From assembly GCA_019694685.1 (NCBI GenBank), contig JAIBBM010000008.1:45894-109893 (forward strand): a stretch of 64,000 nucleotides of DNA, written 5' to 3'. Origin of the DNA: Leptospirales bacterium. GTDB taxonomy: Bacteria > Spirochaetota > Leptospiria > Leptospirales > Leptonemataceae. Below the pieces are notes generated by a model that did no database searches, had not been told where the DNA came from, and was given only the letters and a program-made list of their open reading frames with translations. Position numbers and translations under genes: made by a program. This document shows, in pieces, positions 24,658-33,849 of the stretch; position 1 is the stretch's first letter, and each line of letters begins with the position of its first letter.

Positions 24658-27600
24658 ATGCGAATTAACCGTTACTTTTCAAAAGCAGCAGACACACAAA
24701 GCCAGATCTCCCTCCTCAATGCGGCTCATGCGGGAGACCGCGAAACAGACAATCCAGTCTGGCAGCAATTTACCTGGACCAGGAAATCATCCAAAATCGT
24801 TAACCCGGACGGCTCTGTTGTATTTGAAGCCCCGGCCGTAGAAGTACCAGAAGCCTGGTCTCAAGTGGCCGTAGACATTCTGGCGCAGAAGTACTTTCGC
24901 AAAGCAGGCGTTCCTGTGTATACAAAGCGAGTCGCAGAAGAAGGAATTCCTGCGTGGCTGCAGCGTCGTACTGCAGATGAAGAGAGACTGGCCACTCTTC
25001 CAGAAGACAAGCGATACATTGGAGAGTCTTCTGGGAAACAGGTCTTTGAACGTCTGGCCGGTTGCTGGACGTACTGGGGCTACAAGTACGGATACTTTGA
25101 AACGGAAGCAGATGCATTTCACTTCTTCCAGGAACATTGTTACATGCTGGCCGCGCAGATTTCAGCGCCCAATTCGCCACAATGGTTCAATACGGGTCTA
25201 CACTGGGCCTATGGCATAGATGGAAAGTCCCAGGGACATTACTATGTAGAACTTAAGACAGGAGACCTGGTGCGTTCTCAGTCTTCCTATGAACGTCCGC
25301 AACCTCATGCATGCTTCATTCAATCCATCAGCGATGATCTGGTGAATGAAGGCGGCATCATGGATCTATGGGTGCGCGAAGCTCGCCTCTTCAAGTACGG
25401 TTCTGGAACAGGGACCAACTTCTCTAACCTTCGCGGAGAAGGAGAATCTCTCTCCGGCGGTGGAAAGAGTTCGGGTCTCATGAGTTTCCTCAAGATCGGA
25501 GACAGAGCGGCCGGGGCCATTAAGTCCGGCGGAACTACTCGCCGCGCGGCAAAGATGGTCTGCCTGGACATGGATCATCCAGACATCGAAGAATTCATCA
25601 GCTGGAAAGTAATCGAAGAACAGAAAGTACTCAGCATGGTAGCAGGATCTCGTCTGGCCAATCGTCATCTCAATCACATCCTCTCCGCCATCCACGCAGA
25701 GGAAAACCCGGAGAACAAATTCGACAGACAGAAGAATGCTCCACTGAAAAAAGCAATTCATGAAGCGCGTCTGGCGCAGATCTCTGAAAACTACATCCAG
25801 AGAATGATCGAACTGGCAAGCCAGGGATACAAATCCATTCTATTCGAAGAACTTACTACAGACTGGCAGTCCCGTGCCTACCAGACCGTTTCCGGCCAGA
25901 ACTCAAACAATTCTGTGAGAGTCACAAACGAATTCATGGACGCAGTGGAAAGCGATGCTTCCTGGAATCTATACTGGAGAACAGAGCGTCGTCGCGCGCA
26001 AAAGCAAAATCGCGAACCAAAGCCTTCCAAAACTCTTCGCGCGCGTGATCTCTGGGAGCAAATCTCCTACGCTGCCTGGTCCTGCGCAGATCCTGGAATT
26101 CAATATGACACAACCATCAACGAATGGCATACCTGCCCGGAAGATGGCCGCATCAATGCATCCAATCCATGTTCGGAATACATGTTCCTGGATGACACTG
26201 CATGCAATCTCGCATCCGTAAACCTGCTGACTCTTTACAACAAAGACACGGGAGAATTCGACGATCTTGGCTATCGCCACACTGCGAGACTGTGGACTCT
26301 GGTACTGGAGATTTCAGTGACGATGGCGCAGTATCCATCCCAGGAAATCGCCAGACTCTCTCACGTATTTCGCACTCTGGGTCTTGGCTATGCGAACCTG
26401 GGAAGTCTGCTGATGGTGATGGGTCATTCTTATGATTCAGAAAAAGCGCGCGCGATTGCAGGCGCTTTGACTGCCATTCTGCACATGAGTGCGTATGCAA
26501 CCAGTGCTGAAATCTCAGAAAGAATGGGGCCTTTTGAAGGATACGAGCGCAATGCGAAGAACATGCTTCGAGTGATTCGCAACCATCGCCGTGCTGCCTA
26601 CAACGCTCCTGCTTCCGAATACGAAGGATTGAGCGTGTTTCCAGTTGGAATTTCACCCGTGCACTGCCCGGACTATCTTCTGAAAGCGGCGCGCGAAGAA
26701 TCCGATCGTGCTCTGGCTCTGGGAGAAAAGCACGGGTATCGCAACGCGCAAGTTACTGTGCTTGCTCCAACCGGAACCATTGGCCTGGTCATGGATTGCG
26801 ACACCACAGGGATTGAACCTGACTTTGCACTTGTGAAGTTCAAGAAACTCGCAGGCGGTGGGTACTTCAAGATCATCAACCAGAGCATTCCACCTGCCCT
26901 CAAGAAACTTGGATACAATGCAGAGCAAGCAGATGCCATCGTGAAGTATTGCGTGGGACACGGAACACTGAAAGGTGCGCCTGAAATCAATCCTGAAACT
27001 CTCAAAGCAAAGGGATTCACAGACGAAGCACTGGCCAGAATCGATGAGGCACTTCCATCCGCGTTTGAACTAGGATTCTTGATGAATCGCTTCACTCTGG
27101 GCCTGGATTTCATTAAGAATACCCTGGGCTTTGGTGATGATGCGGAGAAACCCGATTTTGATCTGCTGACCAGGCTGGGATTCAACAAAGAGCAAGTGCG
27201 TCGTGCCAATGACTACGCATGCGGCACGATGACCATCGAAGGCGCTCCTCATCTTGCAGAGGAACACTATGCAGTGTTTGATTGCGCCAACAAGTGTGGT
27301 CGGTATGGAAAAAGATATCTCTCTGTAGAATCTCACATCAGAATGATGGCTGCAGCCCAGCCTTTCATTTCCGGTGCCATTTCCAAAACAATCAACATGC
27401 CTCAGGAAGCAACGGTATCGGACGTCAAGCGCGCCTATCGTCAATCCTGGGAATTGATGAACAAAGCAATTGCTCTGTATAGAGACGGATCCAAACTTTC
27501 TCAACCTCTCAACGTTCAAAGCGATGAGGAAGAAGATCACTCTTCTACTCCTCACGTTCAGAAAGTAGAAAAGATTGTGGAGAAGATTGTATATCGCACT

Positions 27601-28257
27601 CTCACAAGCAGAAGACGCCTTCCAGAAAGAAGAGCGGGCTACACCCAAAAAGCAACTGTGGGTGGCCACAAGATCTATCTTCGCACTGGAGAATACGAAG
27701 ACGGTCACCTGGGAGAAATATTCCTGGATATGCACAAAGAGGGCGCAGCATTCCGTTCATTGATGAACTCGTTTGCAATCGCCATTTCTCTGGGTCTGCA
27801 GTACGGGGTGCCTCTCGAAGAATTCGTAGAAGCGTTTGTGTTCACTCGCTTTGAACCAAATGGAATGGTGCAGGGAAACCGCGCGATCAAGATGTCTACG
27901 TCCATCATTGACTACGTTTTCCGCGAACTTGCCATCACATATCTGGACAGACATGATCTGGCTCAGGTTTCTCCGGAGGATCTTCGCGCAGATTCGGTCG
28001 GAATGGGAACAGAAGAAGGCGATTCCGGAAAAAAGACGAGTGAGGCCGCGGATTTTGACCTGCCCGCTTTCATCGGCGGCCGTGAGCCGTCTAACAGCAG
28101 GGCATCCGCCGCCGTGGCAGAACCAAGTCTTGGACAACTCGCAAGGCTGAAAGGCTACGAAGGCGATCCATGCCCTGAGTGCGGACAGTTCACCCTGGTG
28201 AGAAACGGAAGTTGTCTGAAATGCAACTCCTGCGGCTCCACCACAGGCTGTTCCTGA
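24658..28257 (+). CDS. nrdJ: Adenosylcobalamin-dependent (class II) ribonucleoside-diphosphate reductase
   Basis: 1199 residues, the large form of class II reductase. It makes deoxyribonucleotides using a B12-derived thiyl radical, independent of oxygen. Evidence: [20 protein letters not shown] with the first redox Cys, [36 protein letters not shown] with the radical Cys near residue 504, [20 protein letters not shown], and a C-terminal Cys-rich tail (CPECGQ, CLKCNSC) that re-reduces the active site. A long helical insert at residues 330-430 is also typical of this form. ATG at 24658 has AAGG 7 bases upstream; an earlier in-frame ATG at 24613 adds non-conserved residues. It ends at a strong terminator. 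Confidence 0.96.
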   Translation: MRINRYFSKAADTQSQISLLNAAHAGDRETDNPVWQQFTWTRKSSKIVNPDGSVVFEAPAVEVPEAWSQVAVDILAQKYFRKAGVPVYTKRVAEEGIPAWLQRRTADEERLATLPEDKRYIGESSGKQVFERLAGCWTYWGYKYGYFETEADAFHFFQEHCYMLAAQISAPNSPQWFNTGLHWAYGIDGKSQGHYYVELKTGDLVRSQSSYERPQPHACFIQSISDDLVNEGGIMDLWVREARLFKYGSGTGTNFSNLRGEGESLSGGGKSSGLMSFLKIGDRAAGAIKSGGTTRRAAKMVCLDMDHPDIEEFISWKVIEEQKVLSMVAGSRLANRHLNHILSAIHAEENPENKFDRQKNAPLKKAIHEARLAQISENYIQRMIELASQGYKSILFEELTTDWQSRAYQTVSGQNSNNSVRVTNEFMDAVESDASWNLYWRTERRRAQKQNREPKPSKTLRARDLWEQISYAAWSCADPGIQYDTTINEWHTCPEDGRINASNPCSEYMFLDDTACNLASVNLLTLYNKDTGEFDDLGYRHTARLWTLVLEISVTMAQYPSQEIARLSHVFRTLGLGYANLGSLLMVMGHSYDSEKARAIAGALTAILHMSAYATSAEISERMGPFEGYERNAKNMLRVIRNHRRAAYNAPASEYEGLSVFPVGISPVHCPDYLLKAAREESDRALALGEKHGYRNAQVTVLAPTGTIGLVMDCDTTGIEPDFALVKFKKLAGGGYFKIINQSIPPALKKLGYNAEQADAIVKYCVGHGTLKGAPEINPETLKAKGFTDEALARIDEALPSAFELGFLMNRFTLGLDFIKNTLGFGDDAEKPDFDLLTRLGFNKEQVRRANDYACGTMTIEGAPHLAEEHYAVFDCANKCGRYGKRYLSVESHIRMMAAAQPFISGAISKTINMPQEATVSDVKRAYRQSWELMNKAIALYRDGSKLSQPLNVQSDEEEDHSSTPHVQKVEKIVEKIVYRTLTSRRRLPERRAGYTQKATVGGHKIYLRTGEYEDGHLGEIFLDMHKEGAAFRSLMNSFAIAISLGLQYGVPLEEFVEAFVFTRFEPNGMVQGNRAIKMSTSIIDYVFRELAITYLDRHDLAQVSPEDLRADSVGMGTEEGDSGKKTSEAADFDLPAFIGGREPSNSRASAAVAEPSLGQLARLKGYEGDPCPECGQFTLVRNGSCLKCNSCGSTTGCS

Positions 28258-28278
28258 TATAGGCGGGAATCACGCGAA

Positions 28279-28310
28279 AACCTGGCCTCGCATCGGGGCC
28301 GGGTTTTTTT
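28279..28310 (+). terminator. Rho-independent terminator of nrdJ
   Basis: AACCTGGCC (28279-28287) pairs with GGCCGGGTT (28297-28305), one T-G wobble, 9-base loop, followed by T7 to 28310. It lies 22 bases after the nrdJ stop. The opposite strand also reads a short T4 after the stem and could help to end mtnA. Confidence 0.9.
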
Positions 28311-28337
28311 ATGCCTTCGCGCCGGGTCAGTGATAGC

Positions 28338-29333
28338 CTAGAAAGAGTACGGTGGGAAATGGATTTGTTTTTCAGTGACGATGGCGCGGATCAGTTCCGC
28401 AGGCGTGACGTCAAACGCCGGATTGCGAACTGCAATGTGCTCTGGACTCGTTGAAATGCCGGCTATCGTTCGAACTTCCGCGGCAGATCGTTCTTCAATG
28501 TGTATTAAATCGCCTGAGGCAAGATTCGGATCTACGGAAGTAGACGGAGCCACCACGTAAAAAGGAATTCCAAAATGCTGCGCCAGAACCGCAAGGCCAA
28601 GGGTTCCAATCTTGTTCGCCGTATCTCCGTTATGCGCAATTCTATCTGCACCCACCATGACCAGATCGATCTTCTCTGTCTTCATGATGAAGGCAGCCAT
28701 GCTATCTGTGATCAGGATCGTTCGAATCCCCGCCCGATCGAGTTCCCAGGATGTGAGACGAGCTCCTTGAAGAAGCGGACGGGTTTCGCAGGCGTAGACT
28801 GTGATATCTTTTCCCTCCGCAGCCGCTGTGTAGAAGGACCCGATTGCAGTTCCAATGCCGGCGGTCGCCAGAGCTCCAGTATTGCAATGGGTGATGACGC
28901 GCGCTCCAGCTGGAATGAGTGTGCTTCCACTTTTACCCAGGGCATCGCAGAGTTGTTTGTCCTCCTCCTGGATGGCAGCCGCTTCTGAAAGAAGACTCCT
29001 GTCTCCTGCGGCGAGTCGCTCGCGCAATCTTTTCATGGCGTGAGATAGATTGACTGCGGTTGGTCTTGTGGCCAGAAGCCGATCTATGACCTGTTCTGCT
29101 TCTACTTTCCATTGCGGATGGGCCAGATGTCTCTTGCGATCCATTTCCAGGGCTGCGGCAAAGGAAGCGAACGTCGCGATCGCCGGTGCTCCTCGAACGC
29201 GCAGCTGACGGATTGCTTCTTCTGCTTCTTCGAGAGTAGTGCATTCTTTCTTCTCGAAGGTTCCCGGCAGTTTTGTCTGATCTACATAGTAGAGTTTTCC
29301 ATCTTCAAACGTTACGCCCGTAGGAATGCGCAT
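28338..29333 (-). CDS. mtnA: S-methyl-5-thioribose-1-phosphate isomerase
   Basis: 331 residues. It isomerises methylthioribose 1-phosphate to methylthioribulose 1-phosphate in methionine salvage. eIF2B-like fold with RQLRVRGAPAIATFASFA near the N-terminus, THCNTGALATAGIGTA with the catalytic Cys region, ACETRPLLQGARLTSWEL and VGADRIAHNGDTANKIGT with the catalytic Asp. ATG at 29333 shares its A with the stop of the preceding gene (TGATG), so it is translationally coupled. Other salvage genes (mtnB, C, D) are not in the window. Last gene of the long T2SS-smpB-der-plsY run. Confidence 0.95.
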   Translation of the reverse strand: MRIPTGVTFEDGKLYYVDQTKLPGTFEKKECTTLEEAEEAIRQLRVRGAPAIATFASFAAALEMDRKRHLAHPQWKVEAEQVIDRLLATRPTAVNLSHAMKRLRERLAAGDRSLLSEAAAIQEEDKQLCDALGKSGSTLIPAGARVITHCNTGALATAGIGTAIGSFYTAAAEGKDITVYACETRPLLQGARLTSWELDRAGIRTILITDSMAAFIMKTEKIDLVMVGADRIAHNGDTANKIGTLGLAVLAQHFGIPFYVVAPSTSVDPNLASGDLIHIEERSAAEVRTIAGISTSPEHIAVRNPAFDVTPAELIRAIVTEKQIHFPPYSF

Positions 29334-29914
29334 CAAGATTCGTGCTCCGCATATTCTGGATAGGTTTCAAAAAACAAATCGTAAGGAACGACCATATATC
29401 CGCTTCCATATTCTGCCAGGTATTCATCTGTGAAGGAAATCTCCGGAGTCATGTGAAATGCAATGTCGTTTTCAAAAGACACCATTTCTTCTACCGTTAT
29501 GCGCATTCCATGGATGATCTGCGTTTTCATAAACGCCCACTGCATTTTGAATCTGAGCTGGTCTGCACGATAGTCGCGTGTTCTCTCTCCCAGAGTGAGA
29601 ATTCTTTTTAACGGGCAACCTGCGTCGCTGTACGGAATCAAGTTCACGTGCACGAAACGACACGTCAGGCCCAGAGGCTCCCACATGGGCTGCGAACCCG
29701 CTGACTTATGCATGCGAGCGGTCCGAATCATTTGTGTAAGTTCATCCAGTCGCGTTGGCTGATGACGAGTGCCCGGGCCAAACTCGCCTTCCCAGAGCCA
29801 GCGATACAGGTCTCGCGCCCGCGCTATAGGATGATTGTCCAGGAATTGTTCTGCAGTTCGAGTCATAGACTCGATGCTGGCTCGTTCACTGATCTCCTGT
29901 AGATGCTCAAACAT
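29333..29914 (-). CDS. Conserved-looking cytoplasmic protein of unknown function
   Basis: 193 residues, soluble, acidic, with no signal or membrane helix. Trp- and Arg-rich stretches (YRWLWEGEFGPGTRH, WEPLGLTCRFVHVNLIPYSD) and an extended GERTRDYRADQLRFKMQWAFMK helix look like a compact folded domain, but I cannot match a family. ATG at 29914 overlaps the plsY stop by 8 bases and its own stop overlaps mtnA, so it is firmly within that operon; a longer open frame upstream lies inside plsY and is not needed. Position between plsY and mtnA gives no clear functional hint. Confidence 0.75.
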   Translation of the reverse strand: MFEHLQEISERASIESMTRTAEQFLDNHPIARARDLYRWLWEGEFGPGTRHQPTRLDELTQMIRTARMHKSAGSQPMWEPLGLTCRFVHVNLIPYSDAGCPLKRILTLGERTRDYRADQLRFKMQWAFMKTQIIHGMRITVEEMVSFENDIAFHMTPEISFTDEYLAEYGSGYMVVPYDLFFETYPEYAEHES

Positions 29915-30557
29915 GACGAGTCTTGTGTTCTGTTCCCTTGATGAGCCTGGAAATATTCTCTCTGTGGCGAATGAGTATAACGACAGATGCAAGTATGGTC
30001 AAACAGAGAACGGGAACGTTCTGCGGTGCCCACACAGGATCGACAAAGATAAAGTAACTGACCGGTAACACGATGGCCCCGAGAATACTGCCTACAGAAA
30101 AATAGCGCGTGATCAGGATGGCCACGGCCGCCAGAGCGCATGCGGTTAGAATTCCTGCGGGAAAGATGACCAGAAACACTCCAAGAAAGGTGGCCACTCC
30201 TTTGCCGCCTTTGAACTTTAAGAAAGGTGAAAATATGTGGCCAAACGCGGCAGAAAATCCAGCGCCCAGTTCCAGCCATATTTGCAAAACAGGATTTGGT
30301 TCGGTTGCATTTCCACTCAGATCGTGGACAGCCAGATACATTCCAGCAAGCGCAGGAAGAGCACCCTTGGCCACATCAAGCAAGAACACTAGAATTCCAG
30401 GGATGGGACCTGCCAGTCTGTAGACGTTAGACGCTCCTGGATTGCAAGATCCCTGCGTCATTACATCTATCCCGCGCATGCGGCCCACGATCACTGCAAA
30501 AGGAATGGAGCCGCACAGAAACGAAAACGGAATGAGTAGAACCTGCACCCAGATCAA
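29907..30557 (-). CDS. plsY: Acyl-phosphate:glycerol-3-phosphate acyltransferase PlsY
   Basis: 216 residues with several membrane helices. It acylates glycerol 3-phosphate at position 1 from acyl phosphate, starting phospholipid synthesis. The three PlsY motifs are visible: GSIPFAVIVGR...SCNPGASNVYR, LDVAKGALPALAG and AFGHIFSPFLKFKGGKGVATFLG. The start is TTG at 30557, overlapping the der stop as TTGA. Together with the acyltransferase/GPDH fusion at 4.8 kb the window encodes several early steps of lipid synthesis, although the partner PlsX is not here. Confidence 0.93.
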   Translation of the reverse strand: MIWVQVLLIPFSFLCGSIPFAVIVGRMRGIDVMTQGSCNPGASNVYRLAGPIPGILVFLLDVAKGALPALAGMYLAVHDLSGNATEPNPVLQIWLELGAGFSAAFGHIFSPFLKFKGGKGVATFLGVFLVIFPAGILTACALAAVAILITRYFSVGSILGAIVLPVSYFIFVDPVWAPQNVPVLCLTILASVVILIRHRENISRLIKGTEHKTRHV

Positions 30558-31879
30558 CTTTCTTTCTCCCTGAGCTGAATCGTGATCGGAATGCCATGGA
30601 GATCACAGTCTTTTCGAATCTGGTTCTCGAAATACAAAAGTGCGTCTTTACGAAAATGATCCTTCTTATTTACGAAGAAGATGAATTGAGGAGGGGCCGT
30701 TCCCGCCTGCGTTCCATAATAGATTTTTGCAGTCTTCTGGGTGTTGGTCAGGCGACGGTTCCATTCCTTTAGCCACTGATTGAGCTGTGCTGTGCCCACG
30801 CGAAAGGACAGGCGTTCCTTGAGTTTCATGGCTTCTTCTAGAACCTTTCCAATCCTCGTGCCTGTTTTCGCAGATATGAATATCGCGGGGTAGGATTGGG
30901 CATGGGGAAACATGAAATACATTCTGTCCATGAACGCCTTCTGGTTTTTCTCTTCCACAGCGTCCCATTTATTCACAGCAAAAACAACCGGTTTTCCATT
31001 TTCTTCAATCAGGCTTACGATCTTCTTGTCGTAGTCCGTAACTCCGAGCGTTGCATCGAGCACATGCACTACGATTTCCGCCTCTGCAATCGCTCGCTTT
31101 GTGCGAGTCATGGAATAGAATTCCACGGAATCCTTTAGCTTGCCTGTCTTCTTTAGACCTGCAGTATCAATGAGGCGAATTGTTTTTCCGTAGTACGTAA
31201 ACAGAGAGTCTATGCTGTCGCGCGTGGTTCCCGGAATGTCTGAAACAAGTGCCAGTTCCTGGCCAGAAAGGCGATTGAGCAAAGACGATTTGCCCGCGTT
31301 TGGTTTTCCAACAATGCAAAGTGTCAGGTCTGGAGGCGGGCCGGCAGATGCGACTGTACTTCCCGGTGCGGGCAGTCTCTTTTCAATCTGATCATACAGA
31401 GTCCCAAGATTCTTTCTTCCGAGGGCGGAAATGCAAATGAGCTCTGGGAAACCCATCTGGTAAAACTCAGCTTCTGCTGAGTCCTGTTTTGGATTGTCTA
31501 TCTTGTTGAGAACAAATAGAATTCTGGATAGATCACGCTGCTTTCTAAAAAAATCCAGAAATGAAAGATCAAATGGAGTGGGACCCGGTGGTTCCATCAC
31601 GAAGAGGATAAGGTCCACTCCTTCTAGAAATTCTCGGGTCCTCGAGAGTATGTTTGCGTCGAGCGGTTCGCTGCCGTCCAGGTCAAGCCCTGGAGTGTCG
31701 CACAAAAGGAAGCGATGCTTCCCTCTTTTGATTTCTACCTGTAAGATGTCACGCGTGAGGCCAGGAGTTGCGTCCGTGATCGCTCTCTTGGATCCGAACA
31801 TGATATTGAGTAGAGTAGATTTTCCCGCGTTCCGTTTTCCAGCTATGGCGATGAGAGGGAGTTTCTTGTTCGCGCTCAT
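30554..31879 (-). CDS. der: GTPase Der (EngA), ribosome assembly
   Basis: 441 residues with two tandem G domains and a C-terminal KH-like domain, the unique Der layout. First domain: GKRNAGKSTLLN, TPGLTRD, CDTPGLD, NKID. Second: GKPNAGKSSLLN, IPGTTRD, DTAGLKKTGK, NKWD. The C-terminal domain (about 345-441) contains TAQLNQWLKEWN and PPQFIFFVNKKDHFRKDALLYFENQIRK. It works in 50S maturation. G1 loops carry RNAGKS/PNAGKS rather than the more common PNVGKS, a minor variation. It starts 1 base before the smpB stop region (31881) and is coupled to plsY. Confidence 0.96.
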   Translation of the reverse strand: MSANKKLPLIAIAGKRNAGKSTLLNIMFGSKRAITDATPGLTRDILQVEIKRGKHRFLLCDTPGLDLDGSEPLDANILSRTREFLEGVDLILFVMEPPGPTPFDLSFLDFFRKQRDLSRILFVLNKIDNPKQDSAEAEFYQMGFPELICISALGRKNLGTLYDQIEKRLPAPGSTVASAGPPPDLTLCIVGKPNAGKSSLLNRLSGQELALVSDIPGTTRDSIDSLFTYYGKTIRLIDTAGLKKTGKLKDSVEFYSMTRTKRAIAEAEIVVHVLDATLGVTDYDKKIVSLIEENGKPVVFAVNKWDAVEEKNQKAFMDRMYFMFPHAQSYPAIFISAKTGTRIGKVLEEAMKLKERLSFRVGTAQLNQWLKEWNRRLTNTQKTAKIYYGTQAGTAPPQFIFFVNKKDHFRKDALLYFENQIRKDCDLHGIPITIQLREKES

Positions 31880-31880
31880 A

Positions 31881-32348
31881 TCAACGGCCTCTTATGGCGC
31901 GCTCCATTTCTCTTTTGGCAACTGCCTTCTTTTCATCTTCGCGTCTATCGGCCATTTTCTTTCCTTTGCCCAGACCGATGAGAACTTTCACTTTGCCTTT
32001 TTCATTGAAGTAGACTTTCAAAGGAATGCATGTCATCTGCTTCTCTCTGATCTTTGCGCCAATCTTTGAGATCTCAGTTCGATGCATCAGCAGTTTGCGC
32101 GTACGTTTCTCTGCGTGATTGTAGGATCCGCCGTGCTCATAAGGCTCAATTCGAAGGTTCAGAACAAAAAGTTCCCCTTCTTTGATGATGATGTGCGCGT
32201 CCAGGATTTCGCACTTTCCGTGACGAAGACTCTTCACTTCTGTCCCGGTTAAAGCTATCCCTGCCTCGTATGTCTCCGTGACTTCGTATTTGCGGCGTGC
32301 CTGCTTGTTCTCGAAAGAGGGAGGCGGTTTTTTATTCGAGGGACTCAC
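31881..32348 (-). CDS. smpB: SsrA-binding protein SmpB
   Basis: 155 residues. SmpB delivers tmRNA to stalled ribosomes. Motifs: NKQARRKYEVTETYEAGIALTGTEVKSLR, AHIIIKEGELFVLNLRIEPYEHGG, RTRKLLMHRTEI, IPLKVYFNEKGKVKVLIGLGKGKK and the basic tail DRREDEKKAVAKREMERAIR that helical-folds in the mRNA channel. GTG start at 32348 gives the normal N-terminal length and lies 17 bases inside the end of the upstream gene. The tmRNA gene itself is not in the window. Confidence 0.96.
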   Translation of the reverse strand: MSPSNKKPPPSFENKQARRKYEVTETYEAGIALTGTEVKSLRHGKCEILDAHIIIKEGELFVLNLRIEPYEHGGSYNHAEKRTRKLLMHRTEISKIGAKIREKQMTCIPLKVYFNEKGKVKVLIGLGKGKKMADRREDEKKAVAKREMERAIRGR

Positions 32349-33849
32349 CGTACAAAAATGGTATACCGTATGAATTGCGAACCTGCTCGTCTGCCTGAGC
32401 CAGAGCAGCTGCGCTAAATACAGCTATTTCATTCCCGTCAAAGGTGAAAACAACATCTTCGCCTTTCCGGCGCGCTTCCCGGATGATCGAATGAGCATGG
32501 AGCAGGTTTCTGACCCCGATTCCGTTGACAGACGTCAGCACTGCCCTCTGCGGCCTCTGGCCCTCATTCTGTTTCACGGGCAGAACCCGGTCCACGAATA
32601 TGATTCGTTCTCCTATCATGTTGTCCCCGCCCCAGTAGCGCGATCTCAGGTAGCGAAATCGGCCCGTAGAGTCATCCATGGCACGAACCCGCTCTCCCGT
32701 GAGTTCCAGGAGCACCAGTCCACCGGTAATCAAATACGAAGAATGAAATAGCTTCTCGGGAACAACAGACAGATCTTCGGATGCGTTTCGCACAGGTAGG
32801 CGAATCATGCGCTCTACCCGATCGCGAAGAACCTGAATGCTGACAGCGTTTTCATCCGTAAATCGGCCGTTTTTCAGCACGATCGCCAGAGGAAGTGGCA
32901 AATCACCGTAGTATTCGTCTTTGATCTTCCCGTCTGAGGAAGGCCTTCCACCTGGCGTAGAAAGAATCACGTCTCCTTGCATCACCGCGCGTTCTTCAGT
33001 TCGCTGTACCGCTGTGCGTGTTACCAGAAAAGCAGGTCTTTCTGTTACCAGGCCCATGTAACGAAGATACGCAGGCTCAGACGCGGTTGCGCCACCGAGG
33101 CCACTGGACCGGACGATTGTAGGAGGTACTCTAGACGGAATCGGTTCTGGCCCTGCCTGATTTTGAAGCGCCACTGAATTTCGTTGCGTATCAAACACCT
33201 GAGAGCTCAGAAACTGTTCGATGATTGCAGCGGGAATCGCATAACCGGTGTTTGTTGATTCATCAAATCCTGCAATCACTCCGACGATTCCGCCATCATT
33301 GAGTAAAAAGTCACCTGGCTTGATCTGCTTTTGAAATCCACTGAACCTGACTGTGGGCATCCACGCATTGCCTGCTGGAGTCCTGGCACTTCCTGTCCCT
33401 TCATAGAACACAGTATGAGTCGGATGATCTCCCGCAGCACGAAGCGGAGTCTTGATTGGAAGAGCGGTAAGATTGAGCACCAGGGGAAGAGCTCCGGCCG
33501 ATCCCAGGGATTCTGTGAGAATAGGATTGGCCTTGTCTGCATTTGAATCGGGGCGAACCAGTTTGACGATTGCAAGGCGAAGTTCTCCGTCCAGACGTGT
33601 TACATCCATGGGGAATCGGCCATTCCTGATTTGCGCGAAAGCAGTTCTTGCCTGGCCTTTCTCTACAAAGGTAAGCGCATAACTACTGTTAAATACAAAA
33701 CCTGGAGCCTTCTGCACTTCTGCAGCGGCGCCCCATGGTTCCAGAGCACTGGTAGATTTGAATGTGGTCTGAATACGTATGAGTTCGGGCTCAGCGGCAA
33801 GCGCAGATACGGTCAGAAAGAGAATGCACGAATGAATGAAATGCTTCAT
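32332..33849 (-). CDS. Exported Do/Deg-like pseudoprotease with PDZ domains (copy 2)
   Basis: 505 residues with signal peptide MKHFIHSCILFLTVSALA. The order is a degenerate trypsin-like beta-barrel (about 20-225), a PDZ-like region (about 255-365) and a second, Deg9/Deg2-type PDZ ending in RNSYGIPFLYG. No catalytic triad is present: the His strand reads SYALTFVEKGQA where active proteins have TNAHV, and the GNSGGP loop reads GDFLLNDGG. The layout matches the gene directly upstream, so the two are probably a tandem duplication. Start ATG overlaps the upstream stop by 4 bases. The role is unknown; a peptide-binding or chaperone function in the periplasm is the likeliest reading. Confidence 0.82.
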   Translation of the reverse strand: MKHFIHSCILFLTVSALAAEPELIRIQTTFKSTSALEPWGAAAEVQKAPGFVFNSSYALTFVEKGQARTAFAQIRNGRFPMDVTRLDGELRLAIVKLVRPDSNADKANPILTESLGSAGALPLVLNLTALPIKTPLRAAGDHPTHTVFYEGTGSARTPAGNAWMPTVRFSGFQKQIKPGDFLLNDGGIVGVIAGFDESTNTGYAIPAAIIEQFLSSQVFDTQRNSVALQNQAGPEPIPSRVPPTIVRSSGLGGATASEPAYLRYMGLVTERPAFLVTRTAVQRTEERAVMQGDVILSTPGGRPSSDGKIKDEYYGDLPLPLAIVLKNGRFTDENAVSIQVLRDRVERMIRLPVRNASEDLSVVPEKLFHSSYLITGGLVLLELTGERVRAMDDSTGRFRYLRSRYWGGDNMIGERIIFVDRVLPVKQNEGQRPQRAVLTSVNGIGVRNLLHAHSIIREARRKGEDVVFTFDGNEIAVFSAAALAQADEQVRNSYGIPFLYGESLE